Positions 63,815 through 64,000 of a DNA stretch of 64,000 nt are shown one piece after another; the first letter of the stretch is position 1, and each line of letters opens with the position of its first letter. Under the pieces are notes generated by a model. That model was given only the letters and a program-made list of their open reading frames with translations. It made no database searches and was not told the origin of the DNA. Both the position numbers and the translations under genes were made by a program. Source of the DNA: Zopfochytrium polystomum (lineage: Eukaryota > Chytridiomycota > Chytridiomycetes > Chytridiales > Chytridiaceae); contig JAIVFJ010000023.1 in the NCBI GenBank assembly GCA_025765615.1, positions 186,001-250,000 of the forward strand, read 5' to 3'.

Positions 63815-64000
63815 TTACTTCCTGGTCGGGGTGTCTTCCTTGTAAGGATAGTCGAGGGTGCGGTCCTTGCGCCGCCATAGCAGTTTCTTACCCCCGGTAT
63901 TTGTCGATGCCCACACTTGAACGCAGTGCTGGTCCTTGAACGACCTGATGAACGCCGGATCCCACAACTCGCTCGCAATGCCAAGGTCTTTGCAGCACCG
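63815..64000 (-). CDS. MGM101: Mitochondrial genome maintenance protein MGM101-like, C-terminal part
   Basis: Rad52-like single-strand annealing protein of mitochondrial nucleoids, needed for mtDNA recombination and repair. The last 61 codons are visible, reading minus from the window edge: [52 protein letters not shown], stop TAA at 63815-63817. The [14 protein letters not shown] block is diagnostic of the family. The 5' part lies outside the window. Confidence 0.9.
   Translation of the reverse strand, partial: RCCKDLGIASELWDPAFIRSFKDQHCVQVWASTNTGGKKLLWRRKDRTLDYPYKEDTPTRK

Overview
The window looks like nuclear DNA of a compact, intron-rich eukaryote, most probably an early-diverging (zoosporic, chytrid-like) fungus. 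Most genes are split by 40-130 bp GT-AG introns, with two GC-AG introns. The gene set combines fungal-type genes (a CEF1/CDC5 splicing factor, an MGM101-like mitochondrial recombination protein, biotin synthase, a YANK-type kinase, a DHA2-type MFS transporter, a SET3-like PHD-SET protein) with genes that most Dikarya lack (B12-dependent methylmalonyl-CoA mutase, sn-1-specific diacylglycerol lipase, a PA-TM-RING ubiquitin ligase). The lineage is inferred from gene content alone.

Layout. 1-7.6 kb holds the 3' end of methylmalonyl-CoA mutase, a secreted CAP plus ricin-B-lectin fusion, a YANK kinase (minus) and an MFS exporter (minus). 7.6-12.5 kb is gene-free and rich in GA/GT microsatellites, with a degenerate tandem array built from three recurring modules. 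12.5-33.1 kb is a retrotransposon and transposon island. It contains a plus-strand Copia remnant, a deleted minus-strand Copia (copy A), a second deleted minus-strand Copia (copy B) and a Ty3/Gypsy chromovirus. Copy B is interrupted by a Tc1/mariner element, and the Tc1 right end is itself interrupted by a 1.44 kb LTR-like element. Two host genes, a type I membrane protein and CEF1/CDC5, sit inside the island at 16.3-20.8 kb.

33.4-64 kb is gene-dense. In order it holds a four-TM protein (-), a PA-TM-RING E3 ligase (-), a TBC1D5-like RabGAP (+), proteasome alpha-5 (+), biotin synthase (+), a WD40-inositol 5-phosphatase (-), PPC decarboxylase (-), a flavin amine oxidase (-), pICln (+), MBF1 (+), diacylglycerol lipase (-), a PHD/SET protein (+) and the 3' end of an MGM101-like gene (-). 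Several neighbours are packed tightly: two divergent pairs have start codons 50-65 bp apart, and the amine oxidase stop lies 15 bp from the PPC decarboxylase start.

No single operon-like pathway is present. Loose themes are vitamin-dependent metabolism (B12 mutase, biotin synthase, coenzyme A synthesis), lipid and membrane signalling (5-phosphatase, diacylglycerol lipase, RabGAP, PA-TM-RING ligase) and RNA or chromatin work (CEF1, pICln, SET3-like, MBF1). The most interesting observations are the three-layer nested insertion in Copia B, an 11-nt complementarity suggesting that the Gypsy element self-primes like Tf1/sushi, and the shared breakpoints of the two deleted Copia copies.
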